64,000 nt of DNA from Rhodovastum atsumiense (GCF_937425535.1 NZ_OW485601.1:3455501-3519500); one strand, 5' to 3'. Positions 34,609-43,983 are shown, numbered from the stretch's first letter. Notes: a model not told the origin generated them from the sequence alone. Numbers and translations: made by a program.

Positions 34609-36036
34609 ATGACAACATCGGCTACGACGGGGAACATCGTTCCCTCCACCGACAATGCTCCCGGACTGAGGCAGGTCTTTTTCGACGGGTTCGATGGCAC
34701 GTCGCTCGACCGGGCGAACTGGCCGACCCTGTATGGCGGCGACGGCCTGTCGTCGAACGGGGCGTTCCGTTTCGACCCGGGCAAGCTTTCGGTCGGCAAC
34801 GGCGTGCTGACGATCAGCGGCGACAAGGGTGGCGACGGAATCTGGAATGTCGGAGGACTCTCGACCGCGCCCTGGGCCGGTGCGGCGGCGGGCACCGGCA
34901 CCGGCATCACCTATGGACGGGTGGAGATCCGCGCCAAGCTGGGATGGGAACTGAAAGGGGCCGGCGCGGTGTTCCTGCTGTGGCCGACGACGCCGAATGT
35001 CTGGCCGCCCGAGGTCGACATCCTGGAAACACCGAACGGCAAGGGGATGTTCACCGTGCACTGGGCCGGGCCGAGCGGCGAGGACAAATACCGCAGCCAG
35101 CTCTTCGACCTCGACCTGACGCAATGGCACACCTACACGACCGACTGGACCCCTGATGGGGTCAGGCTCTACATCGACGACACGCTGATCTGCACGGAGA
35201 CGAATCACGTCCCGTCGCAGGCCATGAGCGTCGGCCTGCAGGGGCATGTCGGTGCCGCCAGCGAGCTCTGGTATGGCGGTTCGCCGAACGCCAGCGGCGT
35301 GAAGCACTTTGGCATCGAGGTGGGCTATGTCAGCATGGCGCAGTGGATCGGCGGCACGCTCACGCCTCCCGGCGATCCGATCCCGCCGCCGCCACCGCCG
35401 GTGGCGATGACGATCGGCAGCGGCCCGCACATGCTCGTGTTCAAGATTTCCGAGGATGCCTTCCAGGGCGACGCGCAATACACCATCAAGGTGGACGGGC
35501 AGCAGGTGGGCGGAACCTTCGCCGCGAAGGCCCTGCACAGCTACGGGCAGTCCGACACCATCATCCTGAAAGGCGACTGGGGCCTCGGCAGCCACAGGGT
35601 GGAAATGGCCTTCCTGGAGGATGCCTGGGGCGGCATCGGCACGCTCGACCGTAATCTCTATCTCGACGCGGCCAGCTACGACGGCGTGCGCATCCCGGAT
35701 TCGACCCTCGCCTTCCGCCGCACCGGCACGCAGAGCCTCGGTTTCACCGATTGGTCGCCGCTCACCATGGGGGCGGGCGAGATCGCCCAGGGCACGGACG
35801 GCCTGGACATCTTCCGCTGCAGCGACGTGGCCGGCAGCGGCCTGATCAAGGACTTCCAGATCGGCATCGACAAGCTGGTCTTCAGCGGCGTCGATGCCGC
35901 TTCCGTCAGGATCTCCGACGGCCATGGCGGCGCCGACAACGCATGGGGGCAACGCGTCACCTTCGGCACCCACGGCGAGAGTGTCTTCCTGCGCTGGTCA
36001 TGGGGCGTGACGACGGCAGACATGCGCTTCACCTGA
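34609..36036 (+). CDS. GH16-family glycoside hydrolase with CBM and RTX-like C-terminus (paralog 2, canonical motif)
   Basis: 475 residues from ATG 34609. It has the same architecture as the upstream paralog: a GH16 domain (RQVFFDGFDGTSLDRANW), a Pro-rich linker (PIPPPPPPVAM), a Ca-dependent CBM (MLVFKISEDAFQGDAQYTIK) and an RTX-like end (LIKDFQIGIDKLVFSGV, terminal TADMRFT). Here the active site is EVDILE (Glu135, Asp137, Glu140), the intact ExDxxE motif, so this member should be a beta-glucanase or related endo-enzyme. It lies 360 nt after paralog 1, behind a terminator, so it has its own promoter. No Sec signal. Confidence 0.88.
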   Translation: MTTSATTGNIVPSTDNAPGLRQVFFDGFDGTSLDRANWPTLYGGDGLSSNGAFRFDPGKLSVGNGVLTISGDKGGDGIWNVGGLSTAPWAGAAAGTGTGITYGRVEIRAKLGWELKGAGAVFLLWPTTPNVWPPEVDILETPNGKGMFTVHWAGPSGEDKYRSQLFDLDLTQWHTYTTDWTPDGVRLYIDDTLICTETNHVPSQAMSVGLQGHVGAASELWYGGSPNASGVKHFGIEVGYVSMAQWIGGTLTPPGDPIPPPPPPVAMTIGSGPHMLVFKISEDAFQGDAQYTIKVDGQQVGGTFAAKALHSYGQSDTIILKGDWGLGSHRVEMAFLEDAWGGIGTLDRNLYLDAASYDGVRIPDSTLAFRRTGTQSLGFTDWSPLTMGAGEIAQGTDGLDIFRCSDVAGSGLIKDFQIGIDKLVFSGVDAASVRISDGHGGADNAWGQRVTFGTHGESVFLRWSWGVTTADMRFT

Positions 36037-36063
36037 TTCCGGTCTTCCCTGCGCGACGCCCCG

Positions 36064-36960
36064 TCACAGGGGGGCGCCGCGCAAGGCCCGGCGCAGGCGA
36101 TCCAGTCTTCTGTTCCAGCGCGGGTTCTCGTCGATGATCCGGGCGAAGACCCGGTGCTCGTACTGGGCGATGTCGTGTTGGCGCATGACCTCCTGCCAGT
36201 GGCGGCAGCGTTCCTCGTCGCTTTGCAGCTTCAGGATTTCCCGCCCCTTGCCGCGGCGCTGGTGGTCGTGCGGGTTGGTCACCACCACCTTGTCGATGAT
36301 GGCGGCCTTGCGGTGGGTGGTGATGTCGAGGACCGTGCAGAACCACCAGTCGATGCCCCAGCCGAGCAGCTTGCCGTCATAGATGTCGAGGAACGCGGCG
36401 AGCTTGTCGCTGCGGAACACCGGGCAGGTGACCTCGATGAAGTTCACGTGGCGGATGCTGTTGCGCTGGCCGGTCCAGGCGGTGATCTTGTGCGAGACCC
36501 TGCCCGCCGGGCTGAAGGCCGGCTGGCAGACCCAGAAATCCTGCTGCGACGCGATCTCGAACAGGCGGTCGATGTCCTGGCTCGACTGCCAGATCAGGTC
36601 GTCGTCGGCGACCAGGACGAAGTCGTAGCGGCGCAGCAGTTCCGGATCGGCGCTGTGCAGCTTCTTCAGGTTCTGGAACTTGCTGCCCTTGCTGCGGACG
36701 CAGAGGGTGGAGCGGGAGGCGAGCCAGGCGTAGGCGCTGTCGTCCTCGCCGTAGAAGGCGGTGACGAGATCCCAGCGCCGTCCCATCTGGCCGGCCTCCA
36801 TCCAGGCTGCGACATTGTTGTAGTCGCCGGCGCTGGTGAACACGCACCATCGTGGTCGCCCGGCCACCCGCGGCAGAGGCGCGGTGAGGATGCGGGGCAA
36901 AGCAGGGGCGGCTGGCGTCTGGATTTCCTCCTGTCTTGTCGCCGTCTGGTTCCGCTCCAT
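36064..36960 (-). CDS. DUF707-like glycosyltransferase
   Basis: 298 residues from ATG 36960 (AGGAG RBS). It shows RWCVFTSAGDYNNVAAW, WDLVTAFYGEDDSAY, YDFVLVADDDLIW (a DxD-type acidic motif for nucleotide-sugar/metal), PAFSPAGRVSHKI, NFIEVTCPVFRSDKL and LLGWGIDWWF, the pattern of DUF707 proteins, a GT-A-like family. It is likely to add sugars to a polysaccharide or glycolipid. It lies 56 nt downstream of a flippase gene on the same strand and convergent with GH16 paralog 2. Donor and acceptor unknown. Confidence 0.75.
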   Translation of the reverse strand: MERNQTATRQEEIQTPAAPALPRILTAPLPRVAGRPRWCVFTSAGDYNNVAAWMEAGQMGRRWDLVTAFYGEDDSAYAWLASRSTLCVRSKGSKFQNLKKLHSADPELLRRYDFVLVADDDLIWQSSQDIDRLFEIASQQDFWVCQPAFSPAGRVSHKITAWTGQRNSIRHVNFIEVTCPVFRSDKLAAFLDIYDGKLLGWGIDWWFCTVLDITTHRKAAIIDKVVVTNPHDHQRRGKGREILKLQSDEERCRHWQEVMRQHDIAQYEHRVFARIIDENPRWNRRLDRLRRALRGAPL

Positions 36961-37016
36961 TCCCTGTCGCTCCTTTCGTAACGACACTGCCTGGCGCAAT
37001 CACCCTTCCTGCCGGG

Positions 37017-38531
37017 TCAGTCGGCAGGCCGGGCGGCGATGGTGAGGCGTTCCGGTCGCAGGCGCCGCAGCACGGCCCCGGCCAGCCGCGCGACCTCGGT
37101 CTCCGGCCCGTCCGGTCGTCCGGCCAGCATCCACAGCCCGGCATGGATGCCGAGATACACCGCCGCGCCGCAGGCGATGGGCGCCAGCAGCTCGATCAGC
37201 AGGCCGTGGCCGGACAGGGCCGCGACCATGCGATTATACTGAAGCACGGCGATGGCCATGAGGGCGGCGCTGGCGACCGTGCGGATATTCGCGCGCAGTT
37301 GCTCGCGGATCGGTGTTCCGATCAGGCTCCGCACCAGGTGCAGGTTCAGCGCCATGCTGATGCAGCCGCTGGTCAGCCGGGCGACGAGGACACCGGCCAG
37401 CCCCAGCGTGGCCATGCCGATGACGATCAGCGGGATGCGCGTGAGGAAGATGACCAGGTCGCGCTGGAACAACTGCTTGGTGGCGCTCATCGCCATGGCG
37501 AGTGGCTCGGCGGTGGTGCTGGCCAGGGAATAGCAGGCGAAGGAGGTGGAGAGGACCTGGATGATGGGCACGATCGGCAGCCATTTCTCCCCCATGCCGA
37601 TCCGCACGAAGGGCTCGGCGATCAGGGCGAAGCCGATGCCGGTCGGCATGGCGACGGCGCAGACCAGCGACTGCGCCGAGCGGTAGGCGGCGCGCAGCCG
37701 CGCCGGGTCGCCGGCCACCTGCACGAAGCCCGGGAACAGCGTCAAGGTGATCGGGCGGATCATTTCATTGGTCGGTGTCGCGGCCAGGTTGTCCGCGACG
37801 CTGTAGAGTCCGAGCGCACGCTGGCCGAGCCAGCCGCCGACCAGCAGGTGGTCGAACTTCCAGTTGAGCGTGTTCATCAGCCGCGAGAGCGACACCCACG
37901 CAGAGAAGGACCACAGTTCCCTGACATGGCTGACGCAGAGGCGCGGCCGGAACGGCACCAGGACGTAGGAGAGGATGAGACCGGCCAGTTGCGAGGCGAG
38001 GATGCCGCCGATCAGGGCCCAGTAGCTCTGCCAGGCCCAGGCGAGGCCCAGCGAAACCGAGAAGGAGGCCAGTTTCGAGGCGACGCTGACGGCGAATTCC
38101 TGCCAGAACACCAACTGTCGGGTGAACACCACCATCCTGGGGTTGGTGGCGCCGTTCAGCAGGGCGACGAGGCCAAGCGCCAGCATGACGTGGATCAGGC
38201 GCGCGTCGCCGTAGATGCCGGCGACCGGCCAGGCGACGGCGACGCAGATCAGGGCGATCAGCCCGCCGCGCGCGAGGCCGAGTGTCCAGGCGGAATGATA
38301 ATGCCCGGGCTGGGGATCCTTGTGCTGGATAAGGGCCAGGCCAAGCGGCAGTTCGGTGGCGCTGATCAGCAGAACGAACAACGTGTTGGCAATGGCGACG
38401 AGGCCGAAATCCTCGGGGACCAGCAGCCGCGCCAGCAGGATCGACCCCAGGATCGACACCGCATTGATCAGGACCCTGGAGGCGCCGAGCCAGATTGCGC
38501 CTTTCCCTAGCTTCTCTCTGACGTTTTGCAC
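37017..38531 (-). CDS. Oligosaccharide flippase / polysaccharide exporter (MOP superfamily)
   Basis: 504 residues with about 14 hydrophobic segments. The N-terminus KGAIWLGASRVLINAVSILGSILLARLLVPEDFGL is the classic Polysacc_synt start, and WNFDHLLVGGWLGQRALGLYSVA-like text (FDHLLVGGWLGQRALGLYSV) marks the second conserved region. Such proteins flip lipid-linked glycan units across the inner membrane. Upstream of a DUF707-like glycosyltransferase in the same orientation, it forms a two-gene polysaccharide unit set between secreted GH16 genes. Confidence 0.9.
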   Translation of the reverse strand: MQNVREKLGKGAIWLGASRVLINAVSILGSILLARLLVPEDFGLVAIANTLFVLLISATELPLGLALIQHKDPQPGHYHSAWTLGLARGGLIALICVAVAWPVAGIYGDARLIHVMLALGLVALLNGATNPRMVVFTRQLVFWQEFAVSVASKLASFSVSLGLAWAWQSYWALIGGILASQLAGLILSYVLVPFRPRLCVSHVRELWSFSAWVSLSRLMNTLNWKFDHLLVGGWLGQRALGLYSVADNLAATPTNEMIRPITLTLFPGFVQVAGDPARLRAAYRSAQSLVCAVAMPTGIGFALIAEPFVRIGMGEKWLPIVPIIQVLSTSFACYSLASTTAEPLAMAMSATKQLFQRDLVIFLTRIPLIVIGMATLGLAGVLVARLTSGCISMALNLHLVRSLIGTPIREQLRANIRTVASAALMAIAVLQYNRMVAALSGHGLLIELLAPIACGAAVYLGIHAGLWMLAGRPDGPETEVARLAGAVLRRLRPERLTIAARPAD

Positions 38532-38926
38532 GCGTCCCTCATGCGCATGTCGACCGGATCACGCCTTCCGGCGCCGCCGGCCGGGTCCGCCGCAAGGCCG
38601 GTATCCTATCCTCTCCGTGTTCCATCGCGTTGCGCGTCCGTGGCGCGGTCCCTCAAATGTGTATCTCATTTCGCCATCTGCGTTTTTCCGCCTTGCGATG
38701 AAATCCCCCGCCATGCCGTGGCGACGAGTATGACATCCACGTCCGGTTGCCAGCCTGTACCGTTCACACAACATGGTGTGTGAGATCCGCCAGGTGATTG
38801 CGTGATCATTTCCCGGCCGGTGCGGCGGTGGCAGGGGGGCTTGCGGGGGCGGGCACGTATTTGCGAACAGCATGATAAAGGATTCGGTCGCATTCTGGTG
38901 GTCCATGGGATGTAAGGACTGCGCTG
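38532..38926. other. Divergent intergenic region between flippase and GH16 paralog 3
   Basis: 395 nt without a convincing gene. It must contain promoters for both the leftward flippase unit and the rightward GH16 gene. No clear operator or RNA is seen. Confidence 0.4.
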
Positions 38927-40618
38927 ATGCCGATATCAACTGGTGCGGGAACCAGTGGCCCGTCACACAATGCCAATTCTGGCTTTAAGCAGGTCTTCTT
39001 TGACGATTTCAGTGGCACATGGCTCCAATGGCCAAACTGGCCAATTATTTATGGTGGCGGGGAACTGTTCCGCAACGGTGCATTCCGATACAATGCCGGT
39101 GAGATCTGGGTCGGCGATGGGGTGCTGACCATCAATTTCGACAAGGCCCAGGACGGGACCTGGTACACCGCCGGCATCTCCAGCGCCCCCTGGGCGGGGG
39201 GACCCGACAATATCGGCGGCCACATCCTCTATGGCAGGGCCACGATCCGCGCCAAGGTGAGCGAAAAGGTGTACGGGGCCGGGCCCACGCTGCTGCTGTG
39301 GCCGACCGACGTCACCCACTGGCCACCCGAGATCAATCTGCTGGAAACGCCGATGAAGAGCGGCCTGTTCACCGTCCATTGGACGGACCCGAACGGCAAG
39401 CACGACTTCAAGAGCCAGCTCTATGACGTCGACTACAGCCAGTGGCACACCTACACCGTGGACTGGATGCCCGACTCCGTCAGGCTCTATGTCGATGGCA
39501 AGCTGACCGCCACCCAGGAGGGCCACAGCCCGGCCGAGCCGCTGAGCCTCGGCATCATGGGAAACGTCAGTTCCGACAAGGAACTGTGGTACGGCGTGCC
39601 GCTGAACTACAGCAGCATCAAGCATCTCGACTTCAAGGTCGACTATGTCAGCCTGGAACAGTGGACCGGCGCTCCGTTCGCCCCGCCGGACGGGACCGCG
39701 TCCCTCTCCACCACCAACCAGCCGGCTTCGCTGCAGCTCGGCAGCGGCGCCGACACGCTGGTCCTCAAGGTTGCCGAGAGCGTCTATCAGGCGGATGCGC
39801 AGTACACCGTGAAGGTGGACGGCATGCAGGTGGGCGGCACGCTCACGGCCCAGGCCCTGGAGCAGGCGGGCGATGCCGATACCATTACCCTGCACGGCGA
39901 CTGGGCTGCCGGCCTGCATACGGTGGAGATTGCCTTTCTCGCCGATTCCCACGCCGGTCCACCTGGAACGCCGCGCACCCTGTATGTGGAGCAGGCGACC
40001 TACAACGGCGAGAACGTGCCAGGAGCCGCGCTGACCCTTGCCCCGGCTGCAGCCGGGGACTTCACGTTTACGGACCCGCCTGCCGCCGCCGTGACCACGA
40101 CGGTGCCGCCGGCTTCAACCCCGACCCCGACCCCGACCCCAACCCCAACCCCGGCCGCGGTGCTGGCGCCGGCCGATCCGGCGCCAGCCGTCACGCCAGC
40201 GGCAACGCCGGCCGATCCGGCGTCGGCCGTCACGCCAGCGGCAACGCCGGCCGATCCGGCGTCGGCCGTCACGCCAGCGGCAACGCCGGCCGATCCGGCC
40301 CCGACCGTCACGCCCGCGGCAACGCCGATCGATCCGGCCCCGGCCGTCACGCCCGCGGCCTCGACCGTGCCGGCAGGCAGCGGTGCGGACACGTTCGATG
40401 TGAGCAATGCGCCGGGACAGACCACCATCGCCAATTTCCAGGCCGGCACCGACAAGCTGGTCTTCAGCGGCGTGGACAGTGGCTCGGTCGGCATCAGCCA
40501 GAGCCTGGGGGATGGCACCCTGCCCTGGGGGCAACTCGTGACGTTCGGCACCCAGGGCGGAAGCGTCTTCCTGCCGTACTCCACGAGCGTCACCCTGGCG
40601 GACATGGCCTTCACCTGA
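38927..40618 (+). CDS. GH16-family protein with CBM, PT-rich repeats and RTX-like C-terminus (paralog 3, altered motif)
   Basis: 563 residues. The GH16 domain (KQVFFDDFSGTWLQWPNW) carries EINLLE at 135-140, with Asn137 in place of the catalytic-motif Asp, as in paralog 1 but with a different Asn codon (AAT versus AAC). A Ca-dependent CBM follows (LVLKVAESVYQADAQYTVK), then a low-complexity Pro/Thr linker with five 13-residue repeats (PADPASAVTPAAT type) and an RTX-like end (TTIANFQAGTDKLVFSGV, terminal LADMAFT). No Sec signal. The linker sets this paralog apart. Likely exported by a type I system and possibly acting as a glycan-binding protein. Confidence 0.85.
   Translation: MPISTGAGTSGPSHNANSGFKQVFFDDFSGTWLQWPNWPIIYGGGELFRNGAFRYNAGEIWVGDGVLTINFDKAQDGTWYTAGISSAPWAGGPDNIGGHILYGRATIRAKVSEKVYGAGPTLLLWPTDVTHWPPEINLLETPMKSGLFTVHWTDPNGKHDFKSQLYDVDYSQWHTYTVDWMPDSVRLYVDGKLTATQEGHSPAEPLSLGIMGNVSSDKELWYGVPLNYSSIKHLDFKVDYVSLEQWTGAPFAPPDGTASLSTTNQPASLQLGSGADTLVLKVAESVYQADAQYTVKVDGMQVGGTLTAQALEQAGDADTITLHGDWAAGLHTVEIAFLADSHAGPPGTPRTLYVEQATYNGENVPGAALTLAPAAAGDFTFTDPPAAAVTTTVPPASTPTPTPTPTPTPAAVLAPADPAPAVTPAATPADPASAVTPAATPADPASAVTPAATPADPAPTVTPAATPIDPAPAVTPAASTVPAGSGADTFDVSNAPGQTTIANFQAGTDKLVFSGVDSGSVGISQSLGDGTLPWGQLVTFGTQGGSVFLPYSTSVTLADMAFT
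40172..40366 (+). repeat. 39-bp coding tandem repeat (five copies)
   Basis: Five units of 39 bp start at 40172, 40211, 40250, 40289 and 40328, each coding a 13-residue ADPAxxVTPAATP-type unit in the paralog 3 linker. Units 2 and 3 are nearly identical. A short PT-coding 6-bp repeat precedes them (about 40123-40156). Copy-number variation is plausible. Confidence 0.85.
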
Positions 40619-40998
40619 GCCCGGCGACCCGTGTTTGCCTTCGCGGGCGGACCGGCGTCATGCGGGCGCGGCCCGTGGCGACCGGTGCCGCCCACGGCAG
40701 GCAAGGCATGCCCAGGACATAAACCGATAAGTTGATAATCAAAGAAGTACATCAGTACATCTGGTTCACGCCGCGATGGAGGCATGTCGATCTCTTCGTA
40801 TGAAGTGTCAAAGCTTTGTAGAACGTTTTTTTGATCGAGAATCTGTCTTGCGGATTCAACGAGTTATGCCAGGAAATGCCGATTTGTTTACGTTTCATTC
40901 CAGATTAGAATCTGGAACGACTCTGCAAATGACTTGACATCACGGGTTTGTGAAGGCGATCCCTGCGCGGAAAATTCAACCGCAAGGGATCGAGACCC
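40619..40998. other. Intergenic region upstream of the TIM-barrel gene
   Basis: 380 nt, becoming AT-rich from 40720. It should carry the promoter of the next gene. A T-run at 40825-40835 is visible, but no clear hairpin or operator. Confidence 0.4.
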
Positions 40999-43224
40999 GT
41001 GTCTACAGCAGTCCGCGCGGCGTCCTTCACGAACTCGGTGGGGGTGCAGATCCACCTCGAACGGCCGTCGCAGACGCCCTACGCCAATCTTGCCACTGTC
41101 GAAGCCGCCCTCGCGTATCTCAACCCCAATGGCATCGGCACCGGTGTTGCCACGGTGCGTGACGAGACCTGGGCCATCGACGACGGCCTGGCCAGCCTGG
41201 GCGCGCTCGGCTATCAGCTCGATATCTACACGGCCTATAATTCAGGCGGCAGCAATGTCGCCGCCGACACGATCACCGCGCTGAAGCCGCTGGTGCAGGC
41301 CGGCTATGTGCGCATGATCGAAGGCCCGCTCGAGGTCGACAACGCCGGCTGGGGCCTGATCCGCAACGGCACGACCTACAAGGCGCTCGACGGCAAGACC
41401 TACTCGGGCTGGCAGGCGGCCATCAAATGGCAGCAGGATCTCTACACCAGCTTCGCCAGGGGCACCGACGTCGCGCTGTTCAGCCTCGCCATTCCCGATG
41501 ACGGCAACGCCAACAGTGCCGCCGTCACCGCGGCACGGCAACTCGGGCTCGCCATCACCGACATCGCCGAGTACGGCAATGTCCATTTCTACCAGCACAA
41601 CGGCAACGCACCGGCCACCGAGATCGGGGGCGTGATCGCGTCCGAGACCGGCTACACCGCGAGCCTGCCTTTCGCCATCACCGAGACCGGCTTCAACGAT
41701 CTCAACGATGGCAGCAGCAATTACTGGGGATCGCAATACGCCAACGGCGTCTACACGCTGAACCTGGTGCTGGACGCGTATCTCGCCGGTTCCTCGCTGA
41801 CCGTGCTCTACGAGCTGTTCGACGAGAACATGAACTACGCGAGCCAAGGCATCGGCTTCGAGGACCACTGGGGCCTGTTCAACGCCGATGGCACGCCGAA
41901 GCTGGCGGCCACCTACCTGCACAACATGATGGCGGTGCTCGGCGATACCGGCGCCACCGCCAGCACCTTCACGCCCGGGACGCTGAACTACACGATCAGC
42001 GGGCTCGGCACCAACGGCAACTCCCTGCTGATGCAGAAGAGCTCTGGCGCGTTCGAACTGGCGGTCTGGGCCGATGCCAGCATCTACACCAATGGCGTGG
42101 CCCGCACGGCGCCGGCGCAGAACGTCACCGTGAAGCTGGGCGGCATCTATGGCTCGGTCGCGATCTACGACCCGACCATCGGCAGCTCCGCCGTCCGCAC
42201 GCTGAGCAATGTCAGCGAGGTGACGCTCGCGATCACCGACCATCCGCTGATCATCGAGGTCGGAGGCGGATCTTCCGGCGGGTCCGGCGGGTCCGGCGGG
42301 TCCGGCGGGTCCGGCGGGTCCGGTGGCTCGGACGGTTCCGGTTCGTCCGGCGGCTCCGGCAGCGCCACCACGGTGACGGTCACCACCGGCCAGACGGTGA
42401 CGGTGCCGAACGGGGCTTGCACGGTGCGCCTGACCGGCACCAGCGCCACGGTGACCGCGGGGGCCAGCGGTGCCGATACCTTCGTCTTCGCCAACAGCGC
42501 CGCGGCGACGGTGACGATCAAGGGCTTCAAGCCGGGCACCGACCAGATCACCGCGCCGCAGGGGCTGCACAGCTTCGCCAACACCAGCTACGGCGTGGAC
42601 ATGTGGCTCAACGACGGCACGCATGTCATCATCGCCGGGCTGACCACCGCCACCGCCGCGCAGGTAATGAGCAGCACCCGGAACACCGTCACCGTCTGGG
42701 ACGGCCAGGCGGTGACGACGCAGCCGGGCTTCACCGACACGGTGAACATCACCGGCAGCGCCACCGTCACCGTGAACGGCACCGACACCATCAATTGCGG
42801 CGCCGGCACCGACGTGATCCAGGTCAACGCCGGCAATGTCGTGGTCAACGGCAACAAGGCAGGTGCGCTGCGCTTCATCGGCGGTGGCACCGGTTCGGCC
42901 ACGCTGAACCTCGCCGGCGGCAGCACCATCGCCACTCTCGGCAATGGCGGTGCGACGGTGAACCTTGCCGGCACGGTGACCGTCACCGCCGGCGGCGGCA
43001 AGGACGTGTTCAACATGATCAAGGACAGCTCGATCGACACCATCGTCGTCTACGACTTCAAGCTCGGCACCGATAAGCTCGGCCTGGTCGGCTACGGCTC
43101 CGGCACCAGCGCGGTCGCCTGGATCGCCGATGCGGCGGCGGGCACTTCGGTGCATCTCACTGATGGCACCCATCTCGGCCTGGTCGGCGTGCACACCACC
43201 AACCTTGGTGCGCTGTTCGCCTGA
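40999..43224 (+). CDS. Secreted TIM-barrel glycoside-hydrolase-like protein with RTX-like C-terminus
   Basis: 741 residues from GTG 40999 (AAGGGA RBS). Residues about 10-330 look like a clan-A-type barrel: YVRMIEGPLEVDNAGWG (acid/base region, Glu112), YGNVHFYQHNGN, FAITETGFNDL (nucleophile region, Glu229), VLYELFDENMNY and FEDHWGLFNADGTPKLAATYLHN. A Gly-Ser linker follows, then beta-rich C-terminal units (DTFVFANS, TVTIKGFKPGTDQI, DTIVVYDFKLGTDKLGL) as in type I-secreted proteins. In related proteins I recall EGPNE at the first site; here the residue before Glu112 is Leu. Function unproven; probably acts on or binds the same extracellular glycan. Confidence 0.72.
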   Translation: MSTAVRAASFTNSVGVQIHLERPSQTPYANLATVEAALAYLNPNGIGTGVATVRDETWAIDDGLASLGALGYQLDIYTAYNSGGSNVAADTITALKPLVQAGYVRMIEGPLEVDNAGWGLIRNGTTYKALDGKTYSGWQAAIKWQQDLYTSFARGTDVALFSLAIPDDGNANSAAVTAARQLGLAITDIAEYGNVHFYQHNGNAPATEIGGVIASETGYTASLPFAITETGFNDLNDGSSNYWGSQYANGVYTLNLVLDAYLAGSSLTVLYELFDENMNYASQGIGFEDHWGLFNADGTPKLAATYLHNMMAVLGDTGATASTFTPGTLNYTISGLGTNGNSLLMQKSSGAFELAVWADASIYTNGVARTAPAQNVTVKLGGIYGSVAIYDPTIGSSAVRTLSNVSEVTLAITDHPLIIEVGGGSSGGSGGSGGSGGSGGSGGSDGSGSSGGSGSATTVTVTTGQTVTVPNGACTVRLTGTSATVTAGASGADTFVFANSAAATVTIKGFKPGTDQITAPQGLHSFANTSYGVDMWLNDGTHVIIAGLTTATAAQVMSSTRNTVTVWDGQAVTTQPGFTDTVNITGSATVTVNGTDTINCGAGTDVIQVNAGNVVVNGNKAGALRFIGGGTGSATLNLAGGSTIATLGNGGATVNLAGTVTVTAGGGKDVFNMIKDSSIDTIVVYDFKLGTDKLGLVGYGSGTSAVAWIADAAAGTSVHLTDGTHLGLVGVHTTNLGALFA
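42277..42360 (+). repeat. Gly-Ser coding microrepeat
   Basis: A 9-bp tandem repeat coding GGS units forms the linker between the barrel and the C-terminal module. Several units are identical at DNA level, so slippage is possible. Confidence 0.8.
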
Positions 43225-43983
43225 TACCGGCAGCCTGAAGGGCTGACCAAACAAAGACATACCCCGGGGCGCGTGCGGCGGAGGTCTCCGCTCCGCCGCG
43301 CTGCCTGCCGCCGCGGGGATGCGGATCACCCCGCTGTCATGAAAGTGCAAAAGCGTATTTACATATGCGCGGGAACGCGACAGTCTTGTTGCGATGTCGA
43401 TGTGATGATGACTCAGTCCTGATCATGTGGCGATAGCGTAACAAAATGAAATATCCCGGGAGATCGACAAACGCCTTGGCGCAATGTGGTTCGGGCAGTG
43501 CGACAACGGGCTGTGCTTCGTTCAAAAGCAGGTTGGCGCCGATTCAAGGCGCAGCTTTGCCGCCTTGGCAGCGATGGTTCATGACCAGAAGCGCGAACCG
43601 GCGTGTCTTGCCCGGTTATCGCCACCACCCATTTCGACAGGCCCATATCGGCAGTCCGCGGCATGGATATCCCGGCCTTGGCGCTTGCCTTCGCGGTGTC
43701 GGTTGACCCCGACCATCTGAGCGCGCGTAACGGCGCGACGGTGGTGTTCATCCCGGCCATGGCCTGAGTCCATCACCTGGCCGTGCCAACTCCTGCCGTC
43801 GATGCTCGTCCAGCCAGGCGCCACCGCAATTCCTCGGGCCGGGATCACGGATTTTTCGCCGGCATGTGCCGGCTATGATCCTGGTTGCAAGCCGCTGCAT
43901 CGGCGGCGCCATGCCGGCCGAGGCTCCGGCCAAGCCCCCAAAGGGCAACAAGCAGCTTTTCTTTTTCACGAAGGACGACGCCA
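43225..43983. other. 760-nt region upstream of the autotransporter
   Basis: No supported gene. Several short frames on both strands lack RBS and family sequence. Some could be decayed coding DNA, but nothing is recognised. The part around 43330-43450 is AT-rich and promoter-like. A good RBS (GAAGGA) immediately precedes the autotransporter start. Confidence 0.4.

Noticed and set aside
42277..42360. Possible CRISPR-like array
   Set aside because: Units are 9 bp with no spacers and encode a Gly-Ser linker.
43413..43760. Possible transposase remnant upstream of the autotransporter
   Set aside because: Short frames on both strands but no DDE/IS motif, terminal repeats or target duplication could be seen.
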